Positions 40,826-47,905 of a stretch of 64,000 nt of DNA are shown piece by piece. The translations under genes were made by a program, and so were the position numbers. Within the stretch, counting starts at the first letter, position 1. Each line of letters starts with the position of its first letter. Origin of the DNA: Varibaculum cambriense. GTDB taxonomy: Bacteria > Actinomycetota > Actinomycetes > Actinomycetales > Actinomycetaceae. Under the pieces are notes generated by a model. The model had not been told where the DNA came from, did not search any database, and was given only the letters and a program-made list of their open reading frames with translations. Where the stretch lies: positions 19,389 through 83,388 of the forward strand of contig NZ_PKHX01000008.1 in NCBI RefSeq assembly GCF_002848005.1, written 5' to 3'.

Positions 40826-41224
40826 ATGAAGATCAGAAGCAACAGGAACGTGGTGTTTTCTTGCACCTACCATGTTGTCTTCTGCCCAAAATACCGTCTT
40901 AACATCCTTAGAGATGGGGTGGATGAAAGATTTAAGGAAATAGCTGGGCAAGTAAGCATCGAGTCTGGTTTTGAAATAATAGAGATGGAGGTAATGCCAG
41001 ACCATGCTCATTTACTGTTAAGTGTTGATCCTCAAATGGGTGTCCATAAGGTTGTCAAACAGATTAAGGGGCGCACCAGCAGAGTTTTAAGGAAAGAATT
41101 CCCACGCCTTAAGAATCTCTCCCGTACTCTTTGGGCCAGTAGCTATTTTGTAGCAACCACGGGAGGGGCAACCCTAGAAACTGTTAAGCGTTACATCGAG
41201 TCCCAAAAACGGGGGCAAGCATGA
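40826..41224 (+). CDS. tnpA: IS200/IS605 transposase (Y1, HUH)
   Basis: 132 residues. SCTYHVVFCPKYRLNIL begins the family fold. The HUH metal motif is DHAHLLLSV, and the catalytic Tyr is in KRYIESQ near the C-terminus. Full family length. It cuts and joins single-stranded ends marked by hairpins. It overlaps tnpB by 4 bases (ATGA). It is the only TnpA in the window and could also move the TnpB-only unit at 1.9-3.2 kb, which has matching ends. Confidence 0.93.
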   Translation: MKIRSNRNVVFSCTYHVVFCPKYRLNILRDGVDERFKEIAGQVSIESGFEIIEMEVMPDHAHLLLSVDPQMGVHKVVKQIKGRTSRVLRKEFPRLKNLSRTLWASSYFVATTGGATLETVKRYIESQKRGQA

Positions 41225-42363
41225 TCCTTAACATCGAATATCGTCTTTATCCCAAGACAAAGCAAGAAAACCTTTTGCAACAAAACTTTGGTTGCTCAAG
41301 ATGGGTTTACAATCACTTCCTAGAAGAGAAGATAAGATTTTTCAAAGAAACAGGTAAGTCGCTTAGTTACTGTAAATGCTCCAAGATACTGACCGCTCTT
41401 AAAACCCAGGAGGATACTGCTTGGTTGTCCGAGGCTGATTCCACGGCTCTGCAACAATCCTTACGTAACCTAGAGGATGCTTTCAAAAACTTTTCCGAGA
41501 GAATGCACCAAGGTGTAGGTTTTCCTAGTTTTAAGAAAAAGAAATCTCGTAAAACCTATCGCACAACTATCGCAAAGATCGTAGACGATTCCCATGTTTG
41601 GATACCCAAAGTTGGGTTGGTAAAAGCTCGGATCAGTAGACCAATACAAGGCAGAATCACCTCTGCCACCATTAAACAAACCTCGAGTGGCAAGTATTTT
41701 ATTGTGTTTACTTGTTCTGATATTCCGCAGCCTCCAAAGGCTGAAACCGGTAAAGCCATTGGAATAGACCTCGGCATTAAGAGCTTAGTTACTACTTCGG
41801 ACGGAGAAAAGATTGAGGGCGTAGCTGATACACGAAAGCTAGAGAAGAAACTTGCAAAAGAACAACGGAAACTGTCGAGGAAGAAGAAAGGATCGAATAA
41901 CCGGAATAAACAAAAAGTAAGGGTAGCAAGAGTCCATGAGAAAATAGCGAGTAAACGTAGGGATCATTTACATAAGGTGACGGCGAAGCTAATCAGCGAG
42001 AACCAAGTGATATGCGCCGAAACCCTAGATGTGTCTGGAATGCTCAAGAACCGCTACATAGCCAAAAGTATCGCGAATCAAAGTTTCGCCACCATCCTCG
42101 GCTTTTTAGAATATAAAGCCAAGCTCAAGGGCAAGACTTTTGTTCAGGTGGGTAAGGAATTTGCATCTTCCAAAATCTGCCATGTTTGCGGGGTTAGGGA
42201 AGAGAAAATGCCTGCGTCCAAGCGCAGATGGAAGTGCAAATCCTGTGGCGCTAGGCATGACCGGGATATTAACGCAGCCGAGAACATTTTGGCTGAAGGA
42301 ATAAGAATCTTAAACGGTACCGAGGGACACTCGGGAACCGCAGCAATAACTGTTGCTGCATAG
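41221..42363 (+). CDS. tnpB: TnpB RNA-guided nuclease (copy 3)
   Basis: 380 residues. RuvC-I is GIDLGIKSLVTTSDG, RuvC-II is ICAETLDVSGM, the zinc knuckle is CHVCG and CKSCG, and RuvC-III is DRDINAAENI. All catalytic acids are present. The start overlaps the tnpA stop. The omega-RNA follows the stop at 42363 and ends at AGTGTCAA (42453), giving a guide GATGGGTTTTGGACGG. Its scaffold matches those of copies 1 and 2, so the nucleases may share guides. Confidence 0.93.
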   Translation: MILNIEYRLYPKTKQENLLQQNFGCSRWVYNHFLEEKIRFFKETGKSLSYCKCSKILTALKTQEDTAWLSEADSTALQQSLRNLEDAFKNFSERMHQGVGFPSFKKKKSRKTYRTTIAKIVDDSHVWIPKVGLVKARISRPIQGRITSATIKQTSSGKYFIVFTCSDIPQPPKAETGKAIGIDLGIKSLVTTSDGEKIEGVADTRKLEKKLAKEQRKLSRKKKGSNNRNKQKVRVARVHEKIASKRRDHLHKVTAKLISENQVICAETLDVSGMLKNRYIAKSIANQSFATILGFLEYKAKLKGKTFVQVGKEFASSKICHVCGVREEKMPASKRRWKCKSCGARHDRDINAAENILAEGIRILNGTEGHSGTAAITVAA

Positions 42364-42453
42364 CTTGCGGAGTAGATGTAAGACCAAGCCCTCGGGCGAG
42401 GCAATCAACGTTGAAGCAAGAATCCCCCGGATTTATCCGTGGGGAGTGTCAAG
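42250..42453 (+). ncRNA. omega-RNA of TnpB copy 3
   Basis: Contains GCGGAGTAGATGTAAGACC, GAAGCAAGAATCC and the terminal hairpin CCCCCGGAT/ATCCGTGGGG. The guide starts at 42454. The left boundary is by analogy with the family. Confidence 0.6.
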
Positions 42454-42514
42454 ATGGGTTTTGGACGGATACAAGTCGCCAATCGAAGAAAACACCAAGC
42501 ACTGATTCTTTGCC

Positions 42515-43350
42515 CTTAGTGGCACTTTTAGGGGTTCAAAAGTGCCAAAAGTGCCAGTCGGTGTCTTAAAAGTGCCACTTTGAGATACGGCCTAAAACCT
42601 ATGGTTACCAGCTAAGACGTTTGTAAAAGTGCCTGAAGTGCCAGAAGTGCCACTTTTGGGAAGCACTCTCCTACTTACATAGTTATTGTTTTTGTTTCTT
42701 ACCCCCGTGTGGACTTAGAAAATCACCAAAACCGACTATTTAAGGCGCGAAATCCCTCTGGGAGGGATGAAGAGTGCCATTTTTGCCCTCGATTGGCACT
42801 TGGAAGAGAAGCAAAAGTGCCAATTTTTTAAGTGAAGTGGCACTTTTAGGGGTTCAAAAGTGCCAAAAGTGCCACTCGGTTACCCAAAAGTGCCACTTTG
42901 GGATACGGTCGCAAACCTATGGTTACCAGTGTAAACGCTTGTAAAAGTGCCAAAAGTGCCAAAAGTGCCACTTTTTACAGGTACACTCCTATACTCACAG
43001 AATTATTTATTTTCTTTCCGATCCATACCGAAATTCTCTCTCACCCAAGAATTGTAGTAAATATATAGTAAAATATAAGTATAATCTATATATATAATAT
43101 ATAAATTTAATTTTCTTGACGAATTATATTATCTAAGGGCAGTTTCCAGTGTTTTGGCACTTATATTTCTGTATATAGGAGAGTACTTCCCAAAAGTGGC
43201 ACTTTTGGCACTTCTGGCACTTTTGATTATATTACCCCAGGTCAAACCTATTTTGACGAAAAATCCAAAGTGGCACTTTTGGCACTCCGACTGGCACTTC
43301 TGGCACTTTTAGTGGCACTTTTAAGATCCAAAGTGGCACTTTTGAAGAAA
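42515..43350. repeat. iteron-like block 2 with AT-rich core
   Basis: A near-identical second copy of the block at 27.8-28.6 kb, with AAAGTGCC arrays facing inward on both sides of TATATATATAATATATAAAT (about 43085-43110). It also ends in a motif-1 promoter, here driving a structured RNA instead of a protein gene. No gene is present. Confidence 0.75.
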
Positions 43351-43510
43351 ATCTAGCCCAAAAATGCGGAAATTTAATTCCCGACGAAGAAGTCTTGCTC
43401 CCAAAACGAACCTAGACGGTTCTTTGCCTATTTTACTTTAGTTTTGCTTTAGAGGCTGTTTTTAGCACTTTCAAAAGTGGATTTCACGCCCGGACACAAG
43501 CCAAATTCTC

Positions 43511-43527
43511 CCCGCGCCCCACATAGG
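43511..43527 (+). promoter_or_regulatory. motif-1 promoter of RNA copy A
   Basis: CCGCGCCCCACATAGG, then AGGC and the RNA start at GTGGC. Confidence 0.5.
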
Positions 43528-43531
43528 AGGC

Positions 43532-43645
43532 GTGGCAGGAAGATACCAAGGCGAGCGCAGTCTTGGAACCAAAAGGGGCAGGCAGTCTGCCACCGCTACC
43601 ACTAACCCGGTGATAGCGCGTAAAGCTGCCTGGCCCGCGCGCAAG
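43532..43645 (+). ncRNA. structured RNA family, copy A
   Basis: P1 pairs GTGGCAG with CTGCCAC. P2 is CCAAG/CTTGG with loop GCGAGCGCAGT. GGGGCAGGCAG pairs with CTGCCTGGCCC beyond P1, giving a pseudoknot around a CGCTA/TAGCG hairpin. The tail GCGC can pair with the P2 loop. Confidence 0.7.
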
Positions 43646-43650
43646 AAACG

Positions 43651-44007
43651 ATGGAAGAAAACGTATATCCAAAACAATTAACTCCCCCTCAGCAGGCGCT
43701 AGCAATCGAGCTGGGCGGGTTGCTGCTTTTTTCTTGGAAGCAGACTGAACTGAACTTTCCAGCCTTGGTCTTGGAGGCAGTATTTACCGCCACCGAAGAT
43801 GGCTTGCAAATGGACCATGGCGCGTTCTCCGAAACTGATTCGATGGAATGGGAACTGGGCGAGCTGGAAGAAGATATTCGCGCTCTGGCAGAAAGACTTT
43901 GGAAGAAAATGGGCAGAGACTGGAAAGTACTGGTCATCTCGATCGATCCGGTGACTAGATTCTGTGAGCAAACCTTTTTCGGAAAGAAAACCTCGCGCCC
44001 TACATAA
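43651..44007 (+). CDS. unrecognised acidic protein in the RNA array
   Basis: 118 residues from ATG 43651, 5 bases after RNA copy A. A hydrophobic patch (ALAIELGGLLLFSWKQTEL) is followed by an acidic helical stretch (MEWELGELEEDIRALAERLW). The stop lies inside the next motif-1 promoter. No ribosome site is obvious. No family is recognised, and the gene could be fortuitous. Confidence 0.45.
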   Translation: MEENVYPKQLTPPQQALAIELGGLLLFSWKQTELNFPALVLEAVFTATEDGLQMDHGAFSETDSMEWELGELEEDIRALAERLWKKMGRDWKVLVISIDPVTRFCEQTFFGKKTSRPT

Positions 44008-44008
44008 G
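43993..44008 (+). promoter_or_regulatory. motif-1 promoter of RNA copy B
   Basis: TCGCGCCCTACATAAG, then AAGC and the RNA start. Confidence 0.5.
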
Positions 44009-44012
44009 AAGC

Positions 44013-44124
44013 GTGGCAGAAACGGACGGGGCTTGCACGGTCCTGACCCAAGGAACACTCGGTCTGCCACGGCGGGGGTGTCACCTCCCCTCGCTTGCTA
44101 TAGCCGAGCGTTCCAAGTGCGCAA
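44013..44124 (+). ncRNA. structured RNA family, copy B
   Basis: P1 is GTGGCAGA/TCTGCCAC. P2 is GGAC/GTCC with GCTTGCAC in its loop. The pseudoknot is GGAACACTCGG with CCGAGCGTTCC. The loop GCAC matches the tail GTGC, where most copies have GCGC with GCGC, a compensating change. Copy C follows in tandem with one base between. Confidence 0.75.
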
Positions 44125-44125
44125 G

Positions 44126-44232
44126 GTGGCAGGTTGATGCAGGGCTGCGCAGTCCTGATCCAAAGGAGTAGCTGGTCTGCCACGGCGGGGTTTCCTTTCC
44201 CCCGCTACTTGATGCCAGCTGCTTCAAGCGCA
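44126..44232 (+). ncRNA. structured RNA family, copy C (tandem)
   Basis: P1 is GTGGCAG/CTGCCAC. P2 is CAGG/CCTG with loop GCTGCGCAGT. The pseudoknot is GGAGTAGCTGG with CCAGCTGCTTC around a GGCGGGG/CCCCGCT hairpin, and the tail is AAGCGCAA. It has no promoter of its own and is read through from copy B. Confidence 0.75.
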
Positions 44233-44288
44233 AGCCGCAGGGCATGGGTTTTTGTTGACTCTTCCCGTGCCTTGCGGCATTTTCTTTT
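44233..44288 (+). terminator. terminator of RNA copies B-C
   Basis: GCCGCAGGGCATGGG pairs with CCCGTGCCTTGCGGC, followed by ATTTTCTTTTTC. Confidence 0.8.
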
Positions 44289-44302
44289 TCCAAATTGGCC
44301 AT

Positions 44303-44318
44303 GCGCCCTACATAGGAG
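44303..44318 (+). promoter_or_regulatory. motif-1 promoter of RNA copy D
   Basis: ATGCGCCCTACATAGG, then AGGC and the RNA start at GTGGC. Confidence 0.5.
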
Positions 44319-44320
44319 GC

Positions 44321-44409
44321 GTGGCGGAGGAATCCAGGGCTAGCGCGGTCCTGATCCCAGGGGCAATCGGTCGCCACAAAACTCCAATTGCCGGTTGCCC
44401 CAAGCGCAA
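44321..44409 (+). ncRNA. structured RNA family, copy D
   Basis: P1 is GTGGCG/CGCCAC. P2 is CCAGG/CCTG with loop GCTAGCGCGG. The pseudoknot is GGGGCAATCGG with CCGGTTGCCCC, and the tail is AAGCGCAA. No strong terminator is seen, so transcription may continue into the gene at 44470. Confidence 0.7.
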
Positions 44410-44469
44410 AGTAGTAAGCTAAAAATAAGGCCAGGGAAAAGTCCCGGCTACCTGGAGTAAGGAGAAAAC

Positions 44470-45021
44470 ATGGCTGGATATTTTGGCCACTCAATGAGCA
44501 ACAATGCGGTAGCGGCATACAGCGAGGGCCTGCGCCCAATAACGAAGTGGAACAAGAAAGACTTAATCGAGGCCGCCTTAGAAACCGACTGCTGCGCATT
44601 TTCGCGCGAGGAACTACAAAGCTGCACTCTGGCCGCCTTGAAGAAGTTCTTGTTGGAGAATAAAGAATGGCATCATACTTCCAAGCACTTTAATGAAACT
44701 GATTTTTGGGGAATAGATGAAGATCGAGTTTCCAACCGGAAAACGCTAACCAAGATGCGCTCTTTTAAGTCGCCCAAGAAACAAGCTCCGACTGTAACGC
44801 ACTTGGCGAAGATTCGCTTCGAGGAATGGGTAGGCACCAGAAACAACGGGGCATATATGGAAAAACAGTGCCTAGCGATCATCAAGGGCAAGTGGGCATA
44901 CACACTGAGCGGCAAGAAACATACCACCGCGAAACATTTCCTTCGAGCCTATAAGTACAAGGAAGCCCCAGAGGGCACCGAAGAAGAGTTTGCACAAATA
45001 ACCCAAAAATACGACCTTTAA
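44470..45021 (+). CDS. unrecognised basic protein in the RNA array
   Basis: 183 residues from ATG 44470, preceded by AAGGAGAAAAC. The N-terminus is MAGYFGHSMSNNAVAAYSEG, a SMSNNA pattern I associate with small mobile-element proteins of unknown role. The rest is basic and helical, with LIEAALETDCCAFSREELQ and GKWAYTLSGKKHTTAKH. It lies between RNA copies D and E and directly upstream of a helix-turn-helix gene. An RNA-linked role is possible but not shown. Confidence 0.65.
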   Translation: MAGYFGHSMSNNAVAAYSEGLRPITKWNKKDLIEAALETDCCAFSREELQSCTLAALKKFLLENKEWHHTSKHFNETDFWGIDEDRVSNRKTLTKMRSFKSPKKQAPTVTHLAKIRFEEWVGTRNNGAYMEKQCLAIIKGKWAYTLSGKKHTTAKHFLRAYKYKEAPEGTEEEFAQITQKYDL

Positions 45022-45032
45022 GGAGCAAAACC

Positions 45033-45365
45033 GTGTTCGCTGATTTTTCTTTGCAATCATCCATAATGGGACTTACCTCCTCCGATCTGGCGCGTCGCTA
45101 CGAAGTTGGAGAGCGCACTGCCCGCCGCTGGATTAGCGGTAAAGCCATGCCTCCCGAACCAGTAGCTGAGGACGTAGCAGAACTGTTTAGGTCTTTCCTG
45201 GAATCCCTTGGTTCCATGATTGAGACGCTGGACTTTGGCGGCGAGGTTTTTGAGCACGTCCTTAGTCCAGACGATCCGAACTATAAGCATCTTCGTCCGC
45301 TCGTGCAAGCCGCGTACCTGCTTTGCTGCCTGCGGGGAATCGAAACCGATATTTCTTTTTCCTGA
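45033..45365 (+). CDS. helix-turn-helix DNA-binding protein
   Basis: 110 residues from GTG 45033 after AAGGAGC. The N-terminal half has GLTSSDLARRYEVGERTARR WISGKAMPP, a clear helix-turn-helix. The C-terminal half is helical (DVAELFRSFLESLGSMIETL). It follows the preceding gene by 11 bases, so the two are probably one operon within the RNA array. It could regulate the array. Confidence 0.7.
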   Translation: MFADFSLQSSIMGLTSSDLARRYEVGERTARRWISGKAMPPEPVAEDVAELFRSFLESLGSMIETLDFGGEVFEHVLSPDDPNYKHLRPLVQAAYLLCCLRGIETDISFS

Positions 45366-45373
45366 CAATTCTT

Positions 45374-45389
45374 CGCGCCCTACATAGGT
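45374..45389 (+). promoter_or_regulatory. motif-1 promoter of RNA copy E
   Basis: CGCGCCCTACATAGG, then TGGC and the RNA start. Confidence 0.5.
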
Positions 45390-45392
45390 GGC

Positions 45393-45497
45393 GTGGCAGT
45401 GCAATCGGGGATAGCACATTCCCGCACCAAGGAGCAAGCAGACCGCCACAGCGAGCTGCCTGGCTCGCAGATTACCAATACGCTTGTTCCAAGTGCA
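45393..45497 (+). ncRNA. structured RNA family, copy E
   Basis: P1 is GTGGC/GCCAC. P2 is GGGGA/TTCCC with AGCAC in its loop. The pseudoknot is GGAGCAAGC with GCTTGTTCC around a GCGAGC/GCTCGC hairpin. The loop GCAC matches the tail GTGC, as in copy B. Copy F follows directly. Confidence 0.7.
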
Positions 45498-45602
45498 TGG
45501 CGAAAAGGTACAGGGCTCGCGCAGTCCTGGAGCAAGGAATACTCGGCTCGCCACGCGGGGGAGCGATTACCCCCGCGCAACACTGGCTATTCCAAGCGCA
45601 AC
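45497..45602 (+). ncRNA. structured RNA family, copy F (tandem)
   Basis: P1 is TGGCGA/TCGCCA. P2 is CAGG/CCTG with loop GCTCGCGCAGT. The pseudoknot is GGAATA with TATTCC around GCGGGGG/CCCCCGC, and the tail is AAGCGCAA. It begins inside the tail of copy E, so E and F are one transcript. Confidence 0.7.
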
Positions 45603-45660
45603 GCCGCAAGACCTGGCGATTTTCTTCCAATTTTTTCCAGGTCTTGCGGCACTTCCTTTT
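45603..45660 (+). terminator. terminator of RNA copies E-F
   Basis: GCCGCAAGACCTGG pairs with CCAGGTCTTGCGGC, followed by a T-rich stretch. Confidence 0.75.
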
Positions 45661-45674
45661 CTCAAGCAAATCCT

Positions 45675-45690
45675 CGCGCCCTACATAAGG
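45675..45690 (+). promoter_or_regulatory. motif-1 promoter of RNA copy G
   Basis: CGCGCCCTACATAAGG, then ATC and the RNA start at GTGGC. Confidence 0.5.
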
Positions 45691-45693
45691 ATC

Positions 45694-45790
45694 GTGGCGG
45701 ACTGACACAGGGCTTGCGCGGTCCTGGGTTTCCAAAAGGGGCAATCGGTCGCCACAAATATCTCCATGCAGCCGGTTGCCCCACGCGCAT
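45694..45790 (+). ncRNA. structured RNA family, copy G
   Basis: P1 is GTGGCG/CGCCAC. P2 is CAGG/CCTG with loop GCTTGCGCGG. The pseudoknot is GGGGCAATCGG with CCGGTTGCCCC, and the tail has GCGC. It may serve as the leader of the small gene at 45807. Confidence 0.7.
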
Positions 45791-45806
45791 AGACTTGGGA
45801 GGGGTT

Positions 45807-46001
45807 TTGGATACCAAAGTAGAAAAGCTGCTGGCGGGACTTAAGCAGCTAGAACAAGAAGAGTATTCCCAGTTGTATCTGGCGATTCAGCGCAGTTTCG
45901 GGGATGGGCGCCAATCAGCGGCCCACCTTGGAGCAGCGAGAGCATACGGCAAGGCCGCAAGGCTGGCCAAAGACTATTTCGGCTCGTCCCCGGAAAAATG
46001 A
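45807..46001 (+). CDS. small helical protein after RNA copy G
   Basis: 64 residues from a TTG close behind GGGAGGGG; the longer open frame through the RNA genes is not used. Helical and charged: VEKLLAGLKQLEQEEYSQLY, then AHLGAARAYGKAARLAKDYF. No family is recognised. The 3' end overlaps a convergent gene by 28 bases. Confidence 0.45.
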   Translation: MDTKVEKLLAGLKQLEQEEYSQLYLAIQRSFGDGRQSAAHLGAARAYGKAARLAKDYFGSSPEK

Positions 46002-46432
46002 AAAGTAGTCCCATCCCAGATGCAATCGGCCTTGGTTTTATGGCCATAACAGGTCAGCACCTTGTTTTTTGGCGGGGCTTTGGCGGTGGCAAAAAAGTTG
46101 AAGTCATCATTCTTAGTAGTGACCGCGAGTAGAGATTCTTTCATGCCTGCTTTGGTGAAGGCTGCGTCCTCATTCGGGCAGTCAGTCTTTTTACCCAGGG
46201 TTATTTTTTCGCCTTGCTTTTCGCACTTTCTGAACTCTAGGGTGTCCTTGGTAAGGCAGGTATAGTCTTTGCCCGTCTGCCAGGCTGCGACTATTGCCGG
46301 GTTGTTGGAAACTTCGATCTCTTTTTGCTTGTCCATGTAGAAGTTGGACAAAAATGCCAGCGCGGCTAAAGCAAGAGTTACAACCACGCCAAGAATCAAC
46401 GCGGGGGCTGCCAGTTCTAGTTCTTTCTTCAT
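45974..46432 (-). CDS. membrane-anchored protein, paralogue of the 58.2 kb gene
   Basis: 152 residues. One N-terminal helix (APALILGVVVTLALAALAFL) leads to an outside domain with four cysteines (YTCLTKD, RKCEKQG, LTCYGHK, DCIWDGTTF). The same cysteine spacing and DYTCL...C...KITLGK...CIWDG motifs recur in the protein at 58186-58620. ATG 46432 follows a motif-2 element (GCTGACGCATAGCCCC) that also holds the stop of the preceding gene. Function unknown; possibly surface exclusion or channel support. Confidence 0.65.
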   Translation of the reverse strand: MKKELELAAPALILGVVVTLALAALAFLSNFYMDKQKEIEVSNNPAIVAAWQTGKDYTCLTKDTLEFRKCEKQGEKITLGKKTDCPNEDAAFTKAGMKESLLAVTTKNDDFNFFATAKAPPKNKVLTCYGHKTKADCIWDGTTFHFSGDEPK

Positions 46433-46455
46433 CTCGCTAGGGGCTATGCGTCAGC
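46433..46455 (-). promoter_or_regulatory. motif-2 element as a GGGGCT/AGCCCC hairpin
   Basis: On the minus strand GGGGCTGACGCATAGCCCC contains the TGA stop of the upstream gene and lies 9 bases before ATG 46432. Confidence 0.4.
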
Positions 46456-47905
46456 CCCAAGCTCCGCTGTAAATCGTGGGTTCAATACCAAGGTTGTTGG
46501 AAAAATCCACCCCAATATCTCTAAAACCTTGGGAAGTGGCGCAAGCGGCGGTAAGCCCAAAATCTACTGTTTCATCTCTGGATTGGGCCGGCTGCATATA
46601 AAGGCCTTTTAGCCGGGCGCAAAGCGGGCCAGCATTTTCTACTGGCGGGCATAAGTCTTTAATGCTCCCCTCTTTGCCGCTAGCGCATTTAACATTTAGG
46701 TTCTCTAGGTCGGCAGTTGATTTGTAGTCGGCGGTAAAGTAGTCGGTCCAGCTGGCCATGCCGATCCGGTTCAAGGCCGGGTGGTCGCCCCATTCTTTAC
46801 GGATTTCTTTGAACTGGCGGTATAGACCATCCCTCGCGATATGCTGACTGGCTCCCGCCTCTGATAGGTTCGGCCCGTACAAAAATAGGCAAAACCTGGG
46901 GGCATCGAAAAGCCCTGCCCGGTTCATTAAGCGCAAGTATCTACTTATTTTTTGGTGGGTGCGCTCTGGATTATCGGTGAGTGTAGTTTCCACCATCACC
47001 AGCCGTCCATCTTTGATAAAACCTCCGTCGGCGGTTACTGCGAACACTCCGGTGCCGTCACTTTTTGCGCCTGCCCCCGTTCCAAGCAGCATATCCATAT
47101 TGCAAATGCCTTCCGGGATAACCGCGTCAAATATGGATGCTCCGCGAAGCAAGAACTCGGTGGTGGCTATATCGTGCCTAATCCCGGTGGATACTCCCCC
47201 GGCCTTTCCCAGTGGGTAGGCTCTCCAAAACGCGGGGGCTGGAATATTTTTTGCTCTTTTCATCCAACGCGAAGGCGTTCTAGCTCTAATCACCGTTAAA
47301 TCTTTTGACGTAGATACCGCTTCCCCCAGCGGGTTCGGGGCAATAGAGATCATGGTGTGGGCAAACAAGTATTTAAGGAGCGTGCCAAGATGAGGCACAT
47401 AAGTTAAGGCCTTTAGTTGGCCCAGCGTTACGTTCTTGTATCCCCAAAGAACTGAGCCAACTTTGGCCACATCTAGCGCTCTAGAATCCAGGTAGCTAAC
47501 GACTTCGTGGCTTTCAGCTTCTATTGGCTTCGCCATGCCACTTACCTTGCCGATAAACCCGGAGTCCTTTAAGGCTTTTAGGTCTTTATGGGTTAGAAAA
47601 ACAGTGCCCGATCCTTTAACAAACGGGGTGTATATCGGGTCGGGGCGAGTGCCCCATGCCCAATGTTTTAACCAGTAATCTTTAGGGGATGGCTCGAAAA
47701 GATCATCAAAGCCCGCGTCGGGGGCGGGAGCTTGGTCTTGCTCAACTTCGTTACTACCGGGGGTAGCATCGGCTACGCCTGCGCTGGAGCCAGGGGCTCC
47801 AACCTGCTCGGCGCTGTCCTCAAACAGGCTGTCAAGGAAGTTTTCCTCAAACAGGTCGGAAAAGCCGTCACCGTCGCCGCCAAAAAGGCTACTGAAGCTA
47901 TCCAT
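46451..47905 (-). CDS. replication-relaxation-like protein
   Basis: About 484 residues from ATG 47905, with GAGG at good spacing; it overlaps the VirD4-like gene by 8 bases. The first 75 residues are acidic and carry the palindromic coding repeat (GAPGSSAGVADATPGSNEVE). A winged-helix-like part and then RHDIATTEFLLRG, ADGGFIKDGRLVMVETTLTD and THQKISRYLRL follow, resembling the D..E...K nuclease-like core of replication-relaxation proteins. In plasmids these are found near transfer or replication genes. The match is by pattern and moderate at best. Confidence 0.55.
   Translation of the reverse strand: MDSFSSLFGGDGDGFSDLFEENFLDSLFEDSAEQVGAPGSSAGVADATPGSNEVEQDQAPAPDAGFDDLFEPSPKDYWLKHWAWGTRPDPIYTPFVKGSGTVFLTHKDLKALKDSGFIGKVSGMAKPIEAESHEVVSYLDSRALDVAKVGSVLWGYKNVTLGQLKALTYVPHLGTLLKYLFAHTMISIAPNPLGEAVSTSKDLTVIRARTPSRWMKRAKNIPAPAFWRAYPLGKAGGVSTGIRHDIATTEFLLRGASIFDAVIPEGICNMDMLLGTGAGAKSDGTGVFAVTADGGFIKDGRLVMVETTLTDNPERTHQKISRYLRLMNRAGLFDAPRFCLFLYGPNLSEAGASQHIARDGLYRQFKEIRKEWGDHPALNRIGMASWTDYFTADYKSTADLENLNVKCASGKEGSIKDLCPPVENAGPLCARLKGLYMQPAQSRDETVDFGLTAACATSQGFRDIGVDFSNNLGIEPTIYSGAWG
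47745..47822. repeat. palindromic coding repeat (two units)
   Basis: Arms TACTACC-ggg-GGTAGCA and TGGAGCC-agg-GGCTCCA, joined by TCGGCTACGCCTGCGC. In frame on the minus strand. Confidence 0.75.

Larger units (their letters stand above)
40735..42453 (+). mobile_element. complete IS200/IS605-type element
   Basis: The left end has the hairpin CCCCCGGATTCATCCGTGGGG near 40737. The right end has the nearly identical CCCCCGGATTTATCCGTGGGG, followed by AGTGTCAA. Between them are overlapping tnpA and tnpB genes. Both ends are subterminal hairpins, as expected for single-strand transposition. Confidence 0.85.

Noticed and set aside
43532..45790. tRNA genes or an HDV-type ribozyme as the identity of the array RNAs
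   Set aside because: There is no tRNA cloverleaf or anticodon arm. The order of hairpin and pseudoknot strands differs from HDV, where P2 opens before P3.
45393..45806. Long open frame through RNA copies E, F and G (continuing to 46001)
   Set aside because: It crosses three structured RNAs, a terminator and a promoter. Only the part from 45807 has a protein-like sequence.
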